A stretch of 64,000 bases of DNA from an uncultured Lachnoclostridium sp. (GCA_905212635.1 CAJMFH010000011.1:1-64000); one strand, 5' to 3'. Positions 8,444 to 18,413 are shown, counted from the first letter of the stretch. Translations and numbers: made by a program. Notes: generated by a model from the sequence alone, not told the origin.

Positions 8444-10171
8444 ATGGGTTACATGGAAAATTATGAAGAATGGTTGGCAAATCCTTATTTTGACGAGGAT
8501 ACCAAAAAGGAACTGGAGTCGATCCGAGGGGATGAAAACGAGATTAAGGAGCGTTTTTATGCGGATCTTGAATTTGGTACGGCGGGACTTCGCGGAATCA
8601 TTGGAGCAGGTACCAACCGTATGAATGTATACACGGTACGTAAGGCAACACAGGGACTTGCCAATTACATATTAAGTCAGAAAGGCGAGAAAAAAGGAGT
8701 GGCAATTGCGTTCGACAGCCGTAGAATGTCGCCGGAATTTGCCGATGAAGCTGCCTGCTGTCTGGCTGCAAATGGCATCAAAGCGTATGTATTTGAGAGC
8801 CTTCGTCCGACACCGGAACTTTCCTTTGCCGTCAGAGAACTTGGATGTATTTCCGGTATTAACGTGACAGCAAGCCACAATCCACCGGAATACAATGGAT
8901 ATAAAGTATACTGGGAGGATGGAGCGCAGATCACACCGCCTCATGACACCGGAATCATGGATGAAGTAAAAGCAGTGACGGATTATGCGACGGTAAAGAC
9001 GATGCCAAAAGAAGAGGCGATAAAAGCCGGATTGTATGAGAATATCGGCGCAGCGATCGATGACCGTTATATGGAAGAGTTGAAGAAAAACGTGCTGCAT
9101 CCAAACTGCATTAAAGAAGTGGAAAAAGACCTTCGCATCGTATATACACCATTGCACGGAACCGGCAATATTCCGGTGCGCCGCGTATTGAAAGAATTGG
9201 GATTTACCAATGTCTTTGTAGTGCCGGAGCAGGAACTTCCGGATGGCGAATTTCCGACCGTCAGCTATCCAAATCCGGAGGCGAGAGAAGCCTTTGAACT
9301 CGCTCTTGCTCTTGCAAAGGAAAAAGATGCCGACCTCGTTCTGGCGACAGACCCGGATGCCGACCGCCTCGGTGTTTATGTAAAAGACAGTAAATCCGGC
9401 GAATACATCTGCCTGACCGGAAATATGAGCGGTTCGTTCCTGGCAGATTATGAGATCGGACAAAAACTGGCATTGGAAGGCAAACTGCCGGAAGACGGGT
9501 ATATGGTAAAAACGATCGTAACGACCAATCTTGTCGATGCCATCGCGAAATATTATGGCATTAAAGTCGTAGAATGTCTGACCGGATTTAAGTGGATTGG
9601 TCGTGAGATCTTAAAGAGTGAGCAGAGCGGAGAGGGTACGTATCTCTTCGGATTTGAGGAAAGTTACGGCTGCCTGATCGGAACTCATGCCCGTGACAAA
9701 GACGGTATCGTGGCTTCCATGGCACTTTGCGAGGCAGCAGCTTATTATAAAAAACGTGGCATGACATTGTGGGATGCTATGATCAATATGTATGAAAAAT
9801 ACGGATATTACAAAGACGATGTTATCGCGATCACGCACAAAGGCATCGAAGGACTGGAGAAGATTAAGTCTACGATGAGCGGTCTTCGTGAAAATCCGCC
9901 GATGGAGTTTGGTCCTTATAAAGTGACAGCGATCCGTGATTATGACCGCGACACCATCAAAAATATCCAGACTGGTGAAGAAGGAAAGACAGGGCTGCCA
10001 AAATCAAATGTATTGTATTTCGAATTGACCGACGATGCATGGCTTTGCATCCGTCCATCGGGAACCGAGCCAAAGATTAAAATTTATTTTGGGGTTGTTG
10101 GCAAGGATATGGACGACGCAGACAAAAAGTCAAGGGAGTTGGCAGAAATTGTAAAGAAAACGCTTCTTTGA
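8444..10171 (+). CDS. pgcA: Alpha-phosphoglucomutase / phosphomannomutase
   Basis: It interconverts hexose 1- and 6-phosphates in the cytoplasm. The 575-residue protein matches the alpha-D-phosphohexomutase family at full length: phosphoserine loop TASHNPPEYNGYK (Ser144), metal loop DPDADRLG, sugar-binding loop GFEESYG, and the C-terminal phosphate site RPSGTEPKIK. The ATG at 8444 has GGAGATATTT upstream; a longer frame overlapping the previous gene was rejected because it starts inside the PEGA protein. It is followed after 22 bp by glgB, which suggests supply of glucose 1-phosphate for glycogen. Confidence 0.93.
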   Translation: MGYMENYEEWLANPYFDEDTKKELESIRGDENEIKERFYADLEFGTAGLRGIIGAGTNRMNVYTVRKATQGLANYILSQKGEKKGVAIAFDSRRMSPEFADEAACCLAANGIKAYVFESLRPTPELSFAVRELGCISGINVTASHNPPEYNGYKVYWEDGAQITPPHDTGIMDEVKAVTDYATVKTMPKEEAIKAGLYENIGAAIDDRYMEELKKNVLHPNCIKEVEKDLRIVYTPLHGTGNIPVRRVLKELGFTNVFVVPEQELPDGEFPTVSYPNPEAREAFELALALAKEKDADLVLATDPDADRLGVYVKDSKSGEYICLTGNMSGSFLADYEIGQKLALEGKLPEDGYMVKTIVTTNLVDAIAKYYGIKVVECLTGFKWIGREILKSEQSGEGTYLFGFEESYGCLIGTHARDKDGIVASMALCEAAAYYKKRGMTLWDAMINMYEKYGYYKDDVIAITHKGIEGLEKIKSTMSGLRENPPMEFGPYKVTAIRDYDRDTIKNIQTGEEGKTGLPKSNVLYFELTDDAWLCIRPSGTEPKIKIYFGVVGKDMDDADKKSRELAEIVKKTLL

Positions 10172-10193
10172 TTTGGAGGAGGTTGAAGAAAGA

Positions 10194-12437
10194 GTGAATG
10201 AAATACTGAAAAAGTGGATGAATCCACATTTGATCGAAGAAATGGAAGAAGGGGTGATCAATGCTCCGCAGGATCTCCTTGGAATGCATTTTTACGAGGG
10301 AACGCAGATGTTTGTCGTGCGCCGGCCGGTAGCACAGCGAGTGTGGATCACCGATGTGTCCGGAGAGACTGCGCTTGAAGCAGAGGAACTGGATGACGAA
10401 CTCGGACTTTTTGGACTGGAGATTGAGAAAAAGAAAGACCAGCTGAAAGATTACCGTGTTCGGATCCAGTACGGCGAGGGCGATGTGGTTGAGACGGCAG
10501 ATCCGTATGCCTACAAAACGGAGATAACGGATTATGATACTTACCTTTTTGCGCAGGGAAATCATTATGAAATCTTTGACAAATTAGGCGCGCATGTCGA
10601 GACGATCGACGGTGTGACGGGGACAAGATTTGCTGTATGGGCACCACATGCAAGAAGTGTGAGTGTCGTCGGAAATTTCAATATGTGGGATGGACGGCTG
10701 CACACAATGAGTCTGATCGGACCAAGCGGCATCTATGAATTGTTCGTGCCGGATGTCGGCGAAGGTGCCGTGTACAAATACCAGATTACGACGCGAAGCG
10801 GAGATCTTCTTTTTAAGACCGATCCGTATGGAAATTATGCACAGGTGCGCCCGGACAATGCGTCCGTCGTAACGTCACTTGCAGGGTATGAGTGGCAGGA
10901 CGGCGACTACGAAAAGAAACATCGTGCGAAGACGAGAGAAGTGCGCGAACGTGCGCCGATGAATATTTACGAGGCACATCTCGGGTCGTGGAAAAAGCGC
11001 GTCGAAGACGATGACAATGGCTTTTATTCGTACCGTGAACTGGCGGAAATGATGGGCGATTATCTCGTGGAGATGGGATATACCCACATTGAATTGATGG
11101 GAATTGCAGAATATCCGTTTGATGGTTCATGGGGCTATCAGGTAGGCTGTTATTATGCACCGACGAGCCGTTACGGAACGCCGAAAGACTTTATGTATTT
11201 TGTCGATGAAATGCACAAACGCGGTATCGAGGTAATTCTTGACTGGGTTCCTGCGCATTTTCCGAAAGATGCACATTGTCTCGGAAATTTCGATGGACAG
11301 GCAGTGTATGAACACAGTGACCGCCGTCGTGGCGAACATCCGGACTGGGGAACGTATATTTTCGACTATGGAAAGAAAGAAGTGCAGAATTTCCTTGTCG
11401 CCAATGCGCTTTTCTGGATTGAAAAGTTCCACATCGACGGACTTCGTGTGGATGCGGTGGCTTCGATGCTTTATCTTGATTACGGAAAGCAGGATGGCGA
11501 CTGGCTTCCAAACAAAGACGGAGGCAATGAAAACTACGAGGCAATGGACTTTTTGCGCCACTTAAACAGCATTATGGAAAAACGTCATCCGGATGCCTAC
11601 ATCATTGCGGAAGAATCGACGGCGTGGCCGGGTGTCACAAAATGTGTTAAGGACAACGGGCTCGGATTTTCCTATAAATGGAATATGGGATGGATGAATG
11701 ACTTCCTGGAATATATGAAACTGGACCCGTATTTTAAGCAGTTTCATCATGAACAGCTCTGCTTCAGTCTGTCCTATCATCTGAGTGAAAAGTACATTCT
11801 CGTGCTTTCCCACGACGAAGTAGTACATGGAAAATGTTCCCTGCTCAATAAAATGCCGGGGCTGACCGGAGATAAATATGCTGCGTTGAAGGCGGCGTTC
11901 GGCTTCTTCTACGGACATCCGGGCAAAAAGCTTCTGTTTATGGGACAGGAATTTGCGCAGGAGCGTGAATGGAGCGAGATGCGTAGTCTGGACTGGTTCT
12001 TACTGGATCAGGAACCACATCAGGGAATCCATGCGTTCATCAAAGACATGAACAAACTTTACCTTGAAAATGATGCGCTGTATTACAATGACAGCGATGT
12101 GATGGGATTTGAGTGGATGGACTGCGAGCGCGCAGAGACAAGCACGGTAGCATTTGTACGCCGGGGAAAAACGACAAAAAAACAGCTGATGTTTATTTTG
12201 AATTTTACACCGGTCGCGCATGAACAGTACACGGTAAAAGCACCGTGCGGCGGTACATTCCGAGAAATTATCAATTCCGATGCACCAAAATACGGCGGTC
12301 AGGGCCGCCTCAATGAATCGCCGATCAAGGCGAAGAAAGTGATGACAGACAAGAAGAAAAAAGAAGCAGCGTATGAACTTACCTGCTATCTTCCACCATT
12401 GTCCGTTGTCGTGCTGGAATACGACTATAAGAAATAG
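10194..12437 (+). CDS. glgB: 1,4-alpha-glucan branching enzyme
   Basis: GlgB forms alpha-1,6 branches in glycogen. The protein (about 747 residues) has an N-terminal beta domain, a second CBM48-type domain (WAPHARSVSVVGNFNMW) and a GH13 barrel. The catalytic Asp lies in DGLRVDAVASML and the Glu in IIAEESTAWPG; substrate loops are DWVPAHFP and LSHDEVVHGK. The start is uncertain: GTG at 10194 lies 11 bases after GGAGGAGG, whereas TTG at 10173 precedes that ribosome site. No glgA, glgC or glgP is nearby, so the pathway is split across the genome. Confidence 0.94.
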   Translation: MNEILKKWMNPHLIEEMEEGVINAPQDLLGMHFYEGTQMFVVRRPVAQRVWITDVSGETALEAEELDDELGLFGLEIEKKKDQLKDYRVRIQYGEGDVVETADPYAYKTEITDYDTYLFAQGNHYEIFDKLGAHVETIDGVTGTRFAVWAPHARSVSVVGNFNMWDGRLHTMSLIGPSGIYELFVPDVGEGAVYKYQITTRSGDLLFKTDPYGNYAQVRPDNASVVTSLAGYEWQDGDYEKKHRAKTREVRERAPMNIYEAHLGSWKKRVEDDDNGFYSYRELAEMMGDYLVEMGYTHIELMGIAEYPFDGSWGYQVGCYYAPTSRYGTPKDFMYFVDEMHKRGIEVILDWVPAHFPKDAHCLGNFDGQAVYEHSDRRRGEHPDWGTYIFDYGKKEVQNFLVANALFWIEKFHIDGLRVDAVASMLYLDYGKQDGDWLPNKDGGNENYEAMDFLRHLNSIMEKRHPDAYIIAEESTAWPGVTKCVKDNGLGFSYKWNMGWMNDFLEYMKLDPYFKQFHHEQLCFSLSYHLSEKYILVLSHDEVVHGKCSLLNKMPGLTGDKYAALKAAFGFFYGHPGKKLLFMGQEFAQEREWSEMRSLDWFLLDQEPHQGIHAFIKDMNKLYLENDALYYNDSDVMGFEWMDCERAETSTVAFVRRGKTTKKQLMFILNFTPVAHEQYTVKAPCGGTFREIINSDAPKYGGQGRLNESPIKAKKVMTDKKKKEAAYELTCYLPPLSVVVLEYDYKK

Positions 12438-12451
12438 AGAGGAAAGAAAAG

Positions 12452-13099
12452 ATGCAGGTAATCAAACCGAGTATAGAAATCATAGATATGGAAGATTACG
12501 AAAAGATCGTAAAAAAGATCGAACGTATCGGCCGTGTCTGCTACAAAAGTGAAGGAAAGATCACGGAGGATTCGGCAGAGAAATTTATCAAAGGTCTTTT
12601 GACAAGACAGCATGAATCGGTGATCGAGCATGAAAATGTGACCGTTCGTTTCGTGTGTGACCGCGGTGTGACACATGAGATCGTGCGCCATCGTATCGCA
12701 AGCTACAGCCAGGAAAGCACACGTTACTGCAACTACAGCGGTGACAAATTTGACAATCAGATCACCGTGATCGATCTTGCGAGCGGCTTCCAATACGATC
12801 TGTCAAAAGAAAATGACAAAGCCAAATACGAAGTATGGACCAAAGCGATGGAAAACGCTGAGCAGTCGTATTTCCGTATGCTTGAACTTGGCGCTACGCC
12901 ACAGGAAGCACGTTCTGTCCTTCCAAATTCTCTGAAAACGGAAATCGTCGTAACGATGAATCTCCGTTCCTGGAGAAACTTCTTCCGTCTGCGCGTGGAT
13001 TCTCATGCCCACCCACAGATGCGCGAAGTGGCGACGATGCTTTATGAAGAGTTTCAGAAACGTCTCCCTGTATTTGTAGCGGATTTAGACATTCATTGA
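12452..13099 (+). CDS. thyX: Flavin-dependent thymidylate synthase
   Basis: ThyX makes dTMP from dUMP using FAD, NADPH and methylene-tetrahydrofolate. The 215-residue product has the signature RHR-X7-S at 79-89 (RHRIASYSQES) and normal length for the family. The end DSHAHPQMREVA is also typical. It follows glgB by 14 bp with AGAGGAAAG before the ATG, so it likely ends that operon. Its last 7 bases overlap the convergent DUF885 gene; no terminator is visible between them. Confidence 0.96.
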   Translation: MQVIKPSIEIIDMEDYEKIVKKIERIGRVCYKSEGKITEDSAEKFIKGLLTRQHESVIEHENVTVRFVCDRGVTHEIVRHRIASYSQESTRYCNYSGDKFDNQITVIDLASGFQYDLSKENDKAKYEVWTKAMENAEQSYFRMLELGATPQEARSVLPNSLKTEIVVTMNLRSWRNFFRLRVDSHAHPQMREVATMLYEEFQKRLPVFVADLDIH

Positions 13100-14826
13100 T
13101 CTGTAAGATGATCTTCTAATACAGAAAATGCACTCGGACCGGCAGAAAGCACATATCGGTGGAACTCCTTTTCTGAAAAGGAGTTTCCCTGATGGCTTTT
13201 GGCGGTCTTTTTTAATCTTGCAAATTCCATATATCCAATCGTGTATTTAAGATACGATCCCGGTTCATCGATGATGTTTTCATAGAGAGAATCCGAGGTC
13301 TCACGGTCATAAGAACCATTTTGCTGCAAAAAAGCATACACATCTTCCGTGCTCCAGCCGAGCAGATGAATCCCAATATCACATATTCCATAAAGGCACA
13401 GGGAAACAATCATATTGTTTCGCAATATTCCAATTTCGTCCTTTATATATCCAAGGTATTTGTACGAGTAAATCTCCGCATAGGTTGCCCAGCCTTCTGT
13501 ATAGCCATTGAAATTGAGTGCATAGGAGAGAAGAGGGTGGTTCTGGCTGCGGTCATATACATTTTGATACAGGTGCCCCGGATAGCCTTCGTGCGCAAGT
13601 GTAGTGTAGAGATCGGATCCGGCAAACCGATCACTTCCATTGATGTAGATTGCGTTTTCATCGTAGGCATCAAGCGGTGGTGTGAGATAAAAGGCAGGAC
13701 TCAGATAATCCTCCAATGACGGATCTACGTAGGAAACTTTATAATCCACCTCTTTGATCTCCGGAAAATCATCCTTGATCGCAGTTGTCAGATGCTCTAA
13801 CTGCTGCTCCGGCGTCAGACCTTTTCCCGGCGACAGATTCAGATTCGCAAAAAGCGAAGCATCCTTTTTTGCATAGGCAAGAAGGGTTTCTTTTGACTTT
13901 TTTAACTGGGCTTTTAATAGCTTTAGATATTCCTCGGGACCACGCGGAGATCCGGACTCATCGGCAAATAAATAGCGGTAATAGTCTTCCCCGTTTTGAT
14001 AACTGCACAAAGCTCCATTTTCCGGACAGGCATCCAGACGGCTGTTCAGACCCGCCGCCAGATTTTCATACGCATGGACAAACTCTTTTTTGATCAAGGA
14101 TTTATTTTCTTTGCGGTAGCTTAACATTTCTTCCTGATCGATAAAATCACAGGCTTCAATGCGGCTCCGAAAGGACGTGAGCAAAAGTTTCCAGCCTTTG
14201 TCTGACAAAAATGTCTGGCACTGCTCCAAAATGTGCGACATCGTACTCCGGCAGGGCAGCAGTCCGGCTTTTTCCTGATGATCGTAAAAGGCGAGAACCG
14301 ATTCAAAATACGAAGGGATGCTGCGAAGGAGTGTAAAATAATTTTCAATATCTTCTCTACAGTCGAAAGAATACTCTGCTAATAGAACAGGAAGCTGTGC
14401 CTGAAGGCCGGTAACCGGGGAAAAAGGACGGGAAAATAGAAAAAAATCTTCTCCCTTTTGATTCATTTCCAACGTATATTTCAAATTGTCATATAAAATC
14501 TTTTCCGACTCGGAAAGAGAATCTCTGTCAAAACTTTCTAATTTTGCCAGCGCATTTTCATATTCCGAAGAAGCCTGTGCCGTCTCGGATACCGAGAGGG
14601 GTGGAAATCCACCGGCGGTTTTTGAGATTCCATAACTTTCCGGGTGTGCGAGAGAATAATTGAGTGACAACGCATCACTTGAGACATTTTCCCGGAACAG
14701 AGCATCGGTATATTCTTCAAAACTTGTACTTGATTGGGAATTTTTGTCAGAAACCACACCGCTGCCCGGAGCGCAGCTGCACAAAATCAGACAAAGGATA
14801 AGAAATAGAGCGAAATATCGTTTCAT
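13093..14826 (-). CDS. DUF885 family lipoprotein (putative zinc peptidase)
   Basis: A 577-residue exported lipoprotein. The signal peptide ends LILCSCAPG, so Cys is the likely anchor. The DUF885 signature HEGYPGH is present (TLAHEGYPGHLYQN), a HExxxH-type zinc motif shared with peptidase-like members of this family. Further conserved pieces are GWATYAEIYS and the C-terminal YTIGYMEF. It probably acts outside the membrane on peptides, but the substrate is unknown. An ATG five codons upstream is possible; I chose the one followed by a normal signal peptide. Confidence 0.85.
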   Translation of the reverse strand: MKRYFALFLILCLILCSCAPGSGVVSDKNSQSSTSFEEYTDALFRENVSSDALSLNYSLAHPESYGISKTAGGFPPLSVSETAQASSEYENALAKLESFDRDSLSESEKILYDNLKYTLEMNQKGEDFFLFSRPFSPVTGLQAQLPVLLAEYSFDCREDIENYFTLLRSIPSYFESVLAFYDHQEKAGLLPCRSTMSHILEQCQTFLSDKGWKLLLTSFRSRIEACDFIDQEEMLSYRKENKSLIKKEFVHAYENLAAGLNSRLDACPENGALCSYQNGEDYYRYLFADESGSPRGPEEYLKLLKAQLKKSKETLLAYAKKDASLFANLNLSPGKGLTPEQQLEHLTTAIKDDFPEIKEVDYKVSYVDPSLEDYLSPAFYLTPPLDAYDENAIYINGSDRFAGSDLYTTLAHEGYPGHLYQNVYDRSQNHPLLSYALNFNGYTEGWATYAEIYSYKYLGYIKDEIGILRNNMIVSLCLYGICDIGIHLLGWSTEDVYAFLQQNGSYDRETSDSLYENIIDEPGSYLKYTIGYMEFARLKKTAKSHQGNSFSEKEFHRYVLSAGPSAFSVLEDHLTDQ

Positions 14827-14900
14827 AGCATTCACCGGCATAAGGCAAGTTGATATATGTATATGCCAGTGAACGGAAGAGTATGCAGAGGTTTAAACAA

Positions 14901-14960
14901 GAGTCGTTTATCACAAAAAATGACCGTTCGTCACAAAAAAACGACGCTTGTCACAAAAAA
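14901..14960 (+). repeat. Three 20-bp direct repeats, candidate LytTR activator array
   Basis: Three adjacent 20-bp units start at 14901, 14921 and 14941. Each ends in TCACAAAAAA and begins with a variable core: GTCGTTTA, ACCGTTCG, GACGCTTG. The middle core with the next base, ACCGTTCGT, fits the published LytTR half-site consensus [TA][AC][CA]GTTN[AG][TG] at all nine positions. The period is about two helical turns, as expected for tandem LytTR sites. The array ends about 20 bp before a TAAAAT -10-like box (14985-14990) with a poor -35, as for an activated promoter. Confidence 0.6.
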
Positions 14961-15056
14961 GTCGAAAGTGTAGAAAATTGGGAGTAAAATGAAGAGAGAT
15001 ACAGAAAAGTATAGTATACAAACCGGATACTATTATGCAGATGGGAGTGTTCCATT

Positions 15057-16103
15057 ATGTTAAAGAAAACTGGTTTTCACAAAAGAATATTAATGCTGCC
15101 CGTATGCACTGTTTTTTTAATCCCGTTTACCCGATGTCACGCGGAAGAAACACAGTATTATACTTCTGGAATATATACGTATTATGTGATAAATGAACCG
15201 GAAAAAGAAATCTCAATTTGTGCAATTTCTTCTACAGCGAAGAAGATCGTTATTCCTTCTGAACTCAATGGCTATCGTGTAAGTCAGATTGGTTATCTGG
15301 AAGGGGATGATTATGAAGAAGCGAAAAAACTTGGTGGAGACATTGCTCAATGGATGGAAGAACTTGTTATCCCGGATACAGTGAAAAGAGTGCAGACACT
15401 TTCCTTTTATGAATGCAGAAAACTATCCAAGGTAACATTGCCGCAAAATACTTTTTGTGAGGATGCAGCACTTCCGGGCAATATAGATTCCCTACAGATC
15501 AGCAATTCTATTTTCGGTGGGGGTGTGATAACCGGTAAATTGAATCGAATCGTACTGTTGCCTAAGCAAAATACGGTGTTTGATATGGGGAGATCGTGGG
15601 TATCTGTAAAATTAAAAGAACTGTATTCACCAAAGCAAGTAACAAAACTGCTATTTAACGGTGCAGATGGAGAAAATGCAGTCGGAAAATTATATGTCAA
15701 TGGCAGAGCTACCAAAGTGGAGGCAAACGAATCCCATGGACATGCAGTTTTAGGAAAAGTTTCTTTTGGCGAAATATTTACAGTGAAAAATGCAAAAGCA
15801 ATTTCATTTGCCAAAAAACAGAAAATTACTTATCACATAAAAGAGGCTGGCAAAGTGAAAAAGATTGTCTGTGAAAAGAAGGCGGGAAAATATTTTTACT
15901 CTTGGAAGAAAGCAAAAACTGCGGTGCTTACTTTCAAGTATAACAAAAAATGGAAGAAGGACACAAAAGAAGTACCGACTGTTTATAAGGTCTATGGAAA
16001 GAAAACAAAGACCGGAAGATATCAGCTTTTTGCCACAACCAAGGCAAAACGATACACTGGGAAGTGTAAATATATAAAAGTTGTACCGGTACAAGAATGG
16101 TGA
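15057..16103 (+). CDS. Secreted LRR-like (BspA-type) surface protein
   Basis: The 348-residue protein has a signal peptide (hydrophobic 10-25, cleavage probably after CHA). An N-terminal part has BspA/LRR_5-like strands such as KKIVIPSELNGYRVSQIGYL, ELVIPDTVKRVQTLSFYECRKLSKVTLP and LKELYSPKQVTKLLF. The C-terminal third is very Lys-rich with beta-type spacing (KKQKITYHIKEAGKVKKIV) and ends without an LPXTG motif. Such proteins sit on cell walls and may bind host or polymer ligands. GGGAG lies nine bases before the ATG. It opens the cluster that includes a LytTR regulator; the upstream 20-bp repeats suggest control by it. Confidence 0.7.
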   Translation: MLKKTGFHKRILMLPVCTVFLIPFTRCHAEETQYYTSGIYTYYVINEPEKEISICAISSTAKKIVIPSELNGYRVSQIGYLEGDDYEEAKKLGGDIAQWMEELVIPDTVKRVQTLSFYECRKLSKVTLPQNTFCEDAALPGNIDSLQISNSIFGGGVITGKLNRIVLLPKQNTVFDMGRSWVSVKLKELYSPKQVTKLLFNGADGENAVGKLYVNGRATKVEANESHGHAVLGKVSFGEIFTVKNAKAISFAKKQKITYHIKEAGKVKKIVCEKKAGKYFYSWKKAKTAVLTFKYNKKWKKDTKEVPTVYKVYGKKTKTGRYQLFATTKAKRYTGKCKYIKVVPVQEW

Positions 16104-16118
16104 TTTGAAAGGATAGAG

Positions 16119-17186
16119 ATGAAGAAGTATAATAAATTTTTTTTATTTATTTTTCTTGGCATGATATTGTTATTAACGTCATGTTCGAAGAAAAATAGTG
16201 AGGTAAAAACAATACAGAAGAAAATGCAGACATTTGAAGTTGAAGCGGAGGAAGTTCCTTCTGCGATGGAAGGTATCTCGTATACTTTTATGGCGAAAGA
16301 GGTGTCTAATTCAGAGGAAAGAACAAAACTAATTATAGGATCTCAATATAAAACGGATAGGGGGAAAGAAAGAGAGTATTTTACGATGGAATTAATGGAT
16401 AATAATGTGTGGGAAACCAGCATTATGCCTTGGTCACGAGAATTGAATGAAATAACGCAGCAAAAAATAACGGATATTGCCAGATTTAGCAATGGCTATT
16501 ATGCTGTGATACAGAAAGAAGGAAAAAATCCGCAATTTTTTACCTTGCTTGATGATGGTACCATTCAAAAATGGAAGCTTCCGGGAAATATACTGAAAGA
16601 TGACGAGGATGTGCAAGAGTGCGTGGAGTGGTTGGCGATAGATGAAAAAGCGCAGTTAATTATATCGACAATACTTACAAATAAAACGCTGACATATACA
16701 CACGAACCTGGAAATATGATTGTTTATAATGTTCCAAAGGGAAAAGTGGAAAGCAAGAGAAATTGTGTAGGGCTGCAGGATAAGACATTTGTGGCAAAAG
16801 GACATGTCTATACCATATCAAATCACAGCCCGGATGCAATTAATGTATATCCTTTAAAAGGAGGGCTGCTTGAACTTGAAATTACAACAGAAAAACCGGA
16901 TAATAATTTTTTGTCAGATCATGTCCGAGCCTGTTACAAAGGTGGAGAGTATGCCTGTTTTTATACAGATCGCGGAATTTATAAATTTCCTGTCAAGGAA
17001 AAATATACTGGAAAAGAAAAACTAGAATTGGAAATTCCTGCCGAAAATTATATAGATAAAGGAGAATACAGTATAAATTATTTATCTTGTTATGATGGTT
17101 GGAAAGGAATGGAGTTTTTTCCGATATGCACGTTGAATGAAAAAAATGAGCCATGGACCGGTGTTTATACAAGAGTTACAAAATGA
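16119..17186 (+). CDS. Lipoprotein of unknown function, beta-propeller-like
   Basis: A 355-residue lipoprotein, signal peptide ending LLLTSCSKK (Cys22). I do not recognise a named family. The rest is made of short beta strands with repeated blade-like patterns (DGTIQKWKL, GNMIVYNVPKGKVESKR, GHVYTISNHSPDAINVYPL), suggesting a beta propeller. Around Trp98 the pattern VWETSIMPW resembles the next lipoprotein (KWEESDM, Trp97) and the outer domain of the M56 sensor at 36468 (IWKEEDVPW). It follows the LRR-like gene by 15 bp with no clear promoter of its own. It is notably AT-rich with many AAA/ATA codons compared with the core genes. Confidence 0.6.
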   Translation: MKKYNKFFLFIFLGMILLLTSCSKKNSEVKTIQKKMQTFEVEAEEVPSAMEGISYTFMAKEVSNSEERTKLIIGSQYKTDRGKEREYFTMELMDNNVWETSIMPWSRELNEITQQKITDIARFSNGYYAVIQKEGKNPQFFTLLDDGTIQKWKLPGNILKDDEDVQECVEWLAIDEKAQLIISTILTNKTLTYTHEPGNMIVYNVPKGKVESKRNCVGLQDKTFVAKGHVYTISNHSPDAINVYPLKGGLLELEITTEKPDNNFLSDHVRACYKGGEYACFYTDRGIYKFPVKEKYTGKEKLELEIPAENYIDKGEYSINYLSCYDGWKGMEFFPICTLNEKNEPWTGVYTRVTK

Positions 17187-17240
17187 TTGAAAAAAGCAAC
17201 GCGGCATCAAATTGTAAATATCTGGAATTGGCATAAAATG

Positions 17241-17315
17241 ACCGTTCGATAATTTTCACACTTAAATCGTTGTCGGTTGACGTGAATTGTTGATTTTTTG
17301 GAAAAATATGGTATA
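17241..17315 (+). promoter_or_regulatory. Promoter of the second lipoprotein with ACCGTTCG element
   Basis: TGACCGTTCG at 17239-17248 is identical to ten bases in the repeat array at 14921. Further GTT cores follow (ATCGTT at 17266, TCGGTT at 17273). A promoter lies downstream: TTGATT, about 16 bp, then TGGTATAATG, an extended -10. Confidence 0.5.
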
Positions 17316-17359
17316 ATGTAATAAGTGTTTTAAATACGTATACGAGGAGGACTAATACT

Positions 17360-18313
17360 ATGAAACGTAAATTTTTAGCAGTAACGATGGCGTTTTTGAC
17401 AGCGACAATGCTTTTTACGGGATGTGGGAGTCAGGAGACAAAACAGGAACAAACGACACAAACCCAGATGGCAAACGACATCAAAGAGGAAAGCGGATAC
17501 AAAGAAAGTGAAGTTTCTTATCCGGAAGGTCAGGTATTTTGTATGGGAAAAGAGGCATCCGGAAAACCGGTTGTATTTCTGTTTGATGAAAAACATACGA
17601 CACAGGAGAACGCAGCTTATAAGAAGTATGTACTCGAAAATGACAAATGGGAAGAGTCTGACATGTCAAAGACCAATGAGCTGTTGAAGAAGAACAAGAT
17701 CAATATGTTGTATTCTTTGACAGAGACAGCAGACGGAAAGGTTTTCGGGGCTGCAAATAAAGAAGATGGCATTTATTTGTATGCCTTAACAAATCAGTTT
17801 AAAGCCTATCCGGATGCTTTTGGTGAAAAAGAAATAAAGAACTTCCGGATTGTGGACTCGATACGAGTTCTTGTGATGGATGGAGATGGAAATGTATCAC
17901 TGAATGATTTCAAAGGAAAAAGTATTCGTCAATTTGGAGAGAGCAATGCCTTTGTGGATGTGGTAAATGATATGGTATTTACGGTAGACACGACAGGGAC
18001 GAAGATTACGGTTTATAATCTTGCAACCGGTGAGAAAGAAGATGAATATGAGGCTCAGATCACGCAGCAGGGAATCTGTTTTGCCGTAAACGACAACGAT
18101 GAGATCTATGCTGCTACAGAAAAGGGAATCTACCTGTTAGAAAATGGAAATATGACAGAAGTTGTTCCGGAGAAAACGATGTCTACAGGTGCATTAAGCA
18201 GTGAAGCATGGCTGAATAGCCTGTATGTGCAGGGAGACAAGTTTTATGTTTCCTATGTGATCGAAGGGGATAATTCGAGAGAATATCGTCTGACATCGTA
18301 CGAGAAAAAGTAA
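17360..18313 (+). CDS. Lipoprotein of unknown function, related to its upstream neighbour
   Basis: A 317-residue lipoprotein with signal peptide ending MLFTGCGSQ (Cys21). It appears to be a distant paralogue of the preceding lipoprotein: same size class, same spacing from lipidated Cys to a WEE/WET motif (Trp97 versus Trp98), and propeller-like repeats such as TTGTKITVYNLATGEKEDEY and EIYAATEKGIYLLENG. A sensing or binding role outside the membrane is inferred only. The start has CGAGGAGG upstream and its own promoter. The two-component genes follow after a short gap. Confidence 0.6.
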   Translation: MKRKFLAVTMAFLTATMLFTGCGSQETKQEQTTQTQMANDIKEESGYKESEVSYPEGQVFCMGKEASGKPVVFLFDEKHTTQENAAYKKYVLENDKWEESDMSKTNELLKKNKINMLYSLTETADGKVFGAANKEDGIYLYALTNQFKAYPDAFGEKEIKNFRIVDSIRVLVMDGDGNVSLNDFKGKSIRQFGESNAFVDVVNDMVFTVDTTGTKITVYNLATGEKEDEYEAQITQQGICFAVNDNDEIYAATEKGIYLLENGNMTEVVPEKTMSTGALSSEAWLNSLYVQGDKFYVSYVIEGDNSREYRLTSYEKK

Positions 18314-18349
18314 ACCGTTCTTGCCAGTATTTGCTAATTGTGGTAAAAT
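18314..18349 (+). promoter_or_regulatory. Promoter of the LytTR regulator with ACCGTTC element
   Basis: ACCGTTC (18314-18320) abuts TTGCCA (18321-18326), a 17-bp spacer and TAAAAT (18344-18349). A related ATCGTACGA lies 19 bp upstream at 18295. This suggests autoregulation. Confidence 0.5.
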
Positions 18350-18413
18350 CCTAATTATAATATAAAAGTTCTGAATGTTTACAAAAGAGACGGAGTTTTT
18401 GGAGGCGAATGTT

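Noticed and set aside
14901..14960. Possible CRISPR array
   Set aside because: Only three 20-bp units with variable cores of about 10 bp and no cas genes; better explained as protein-binding sites.
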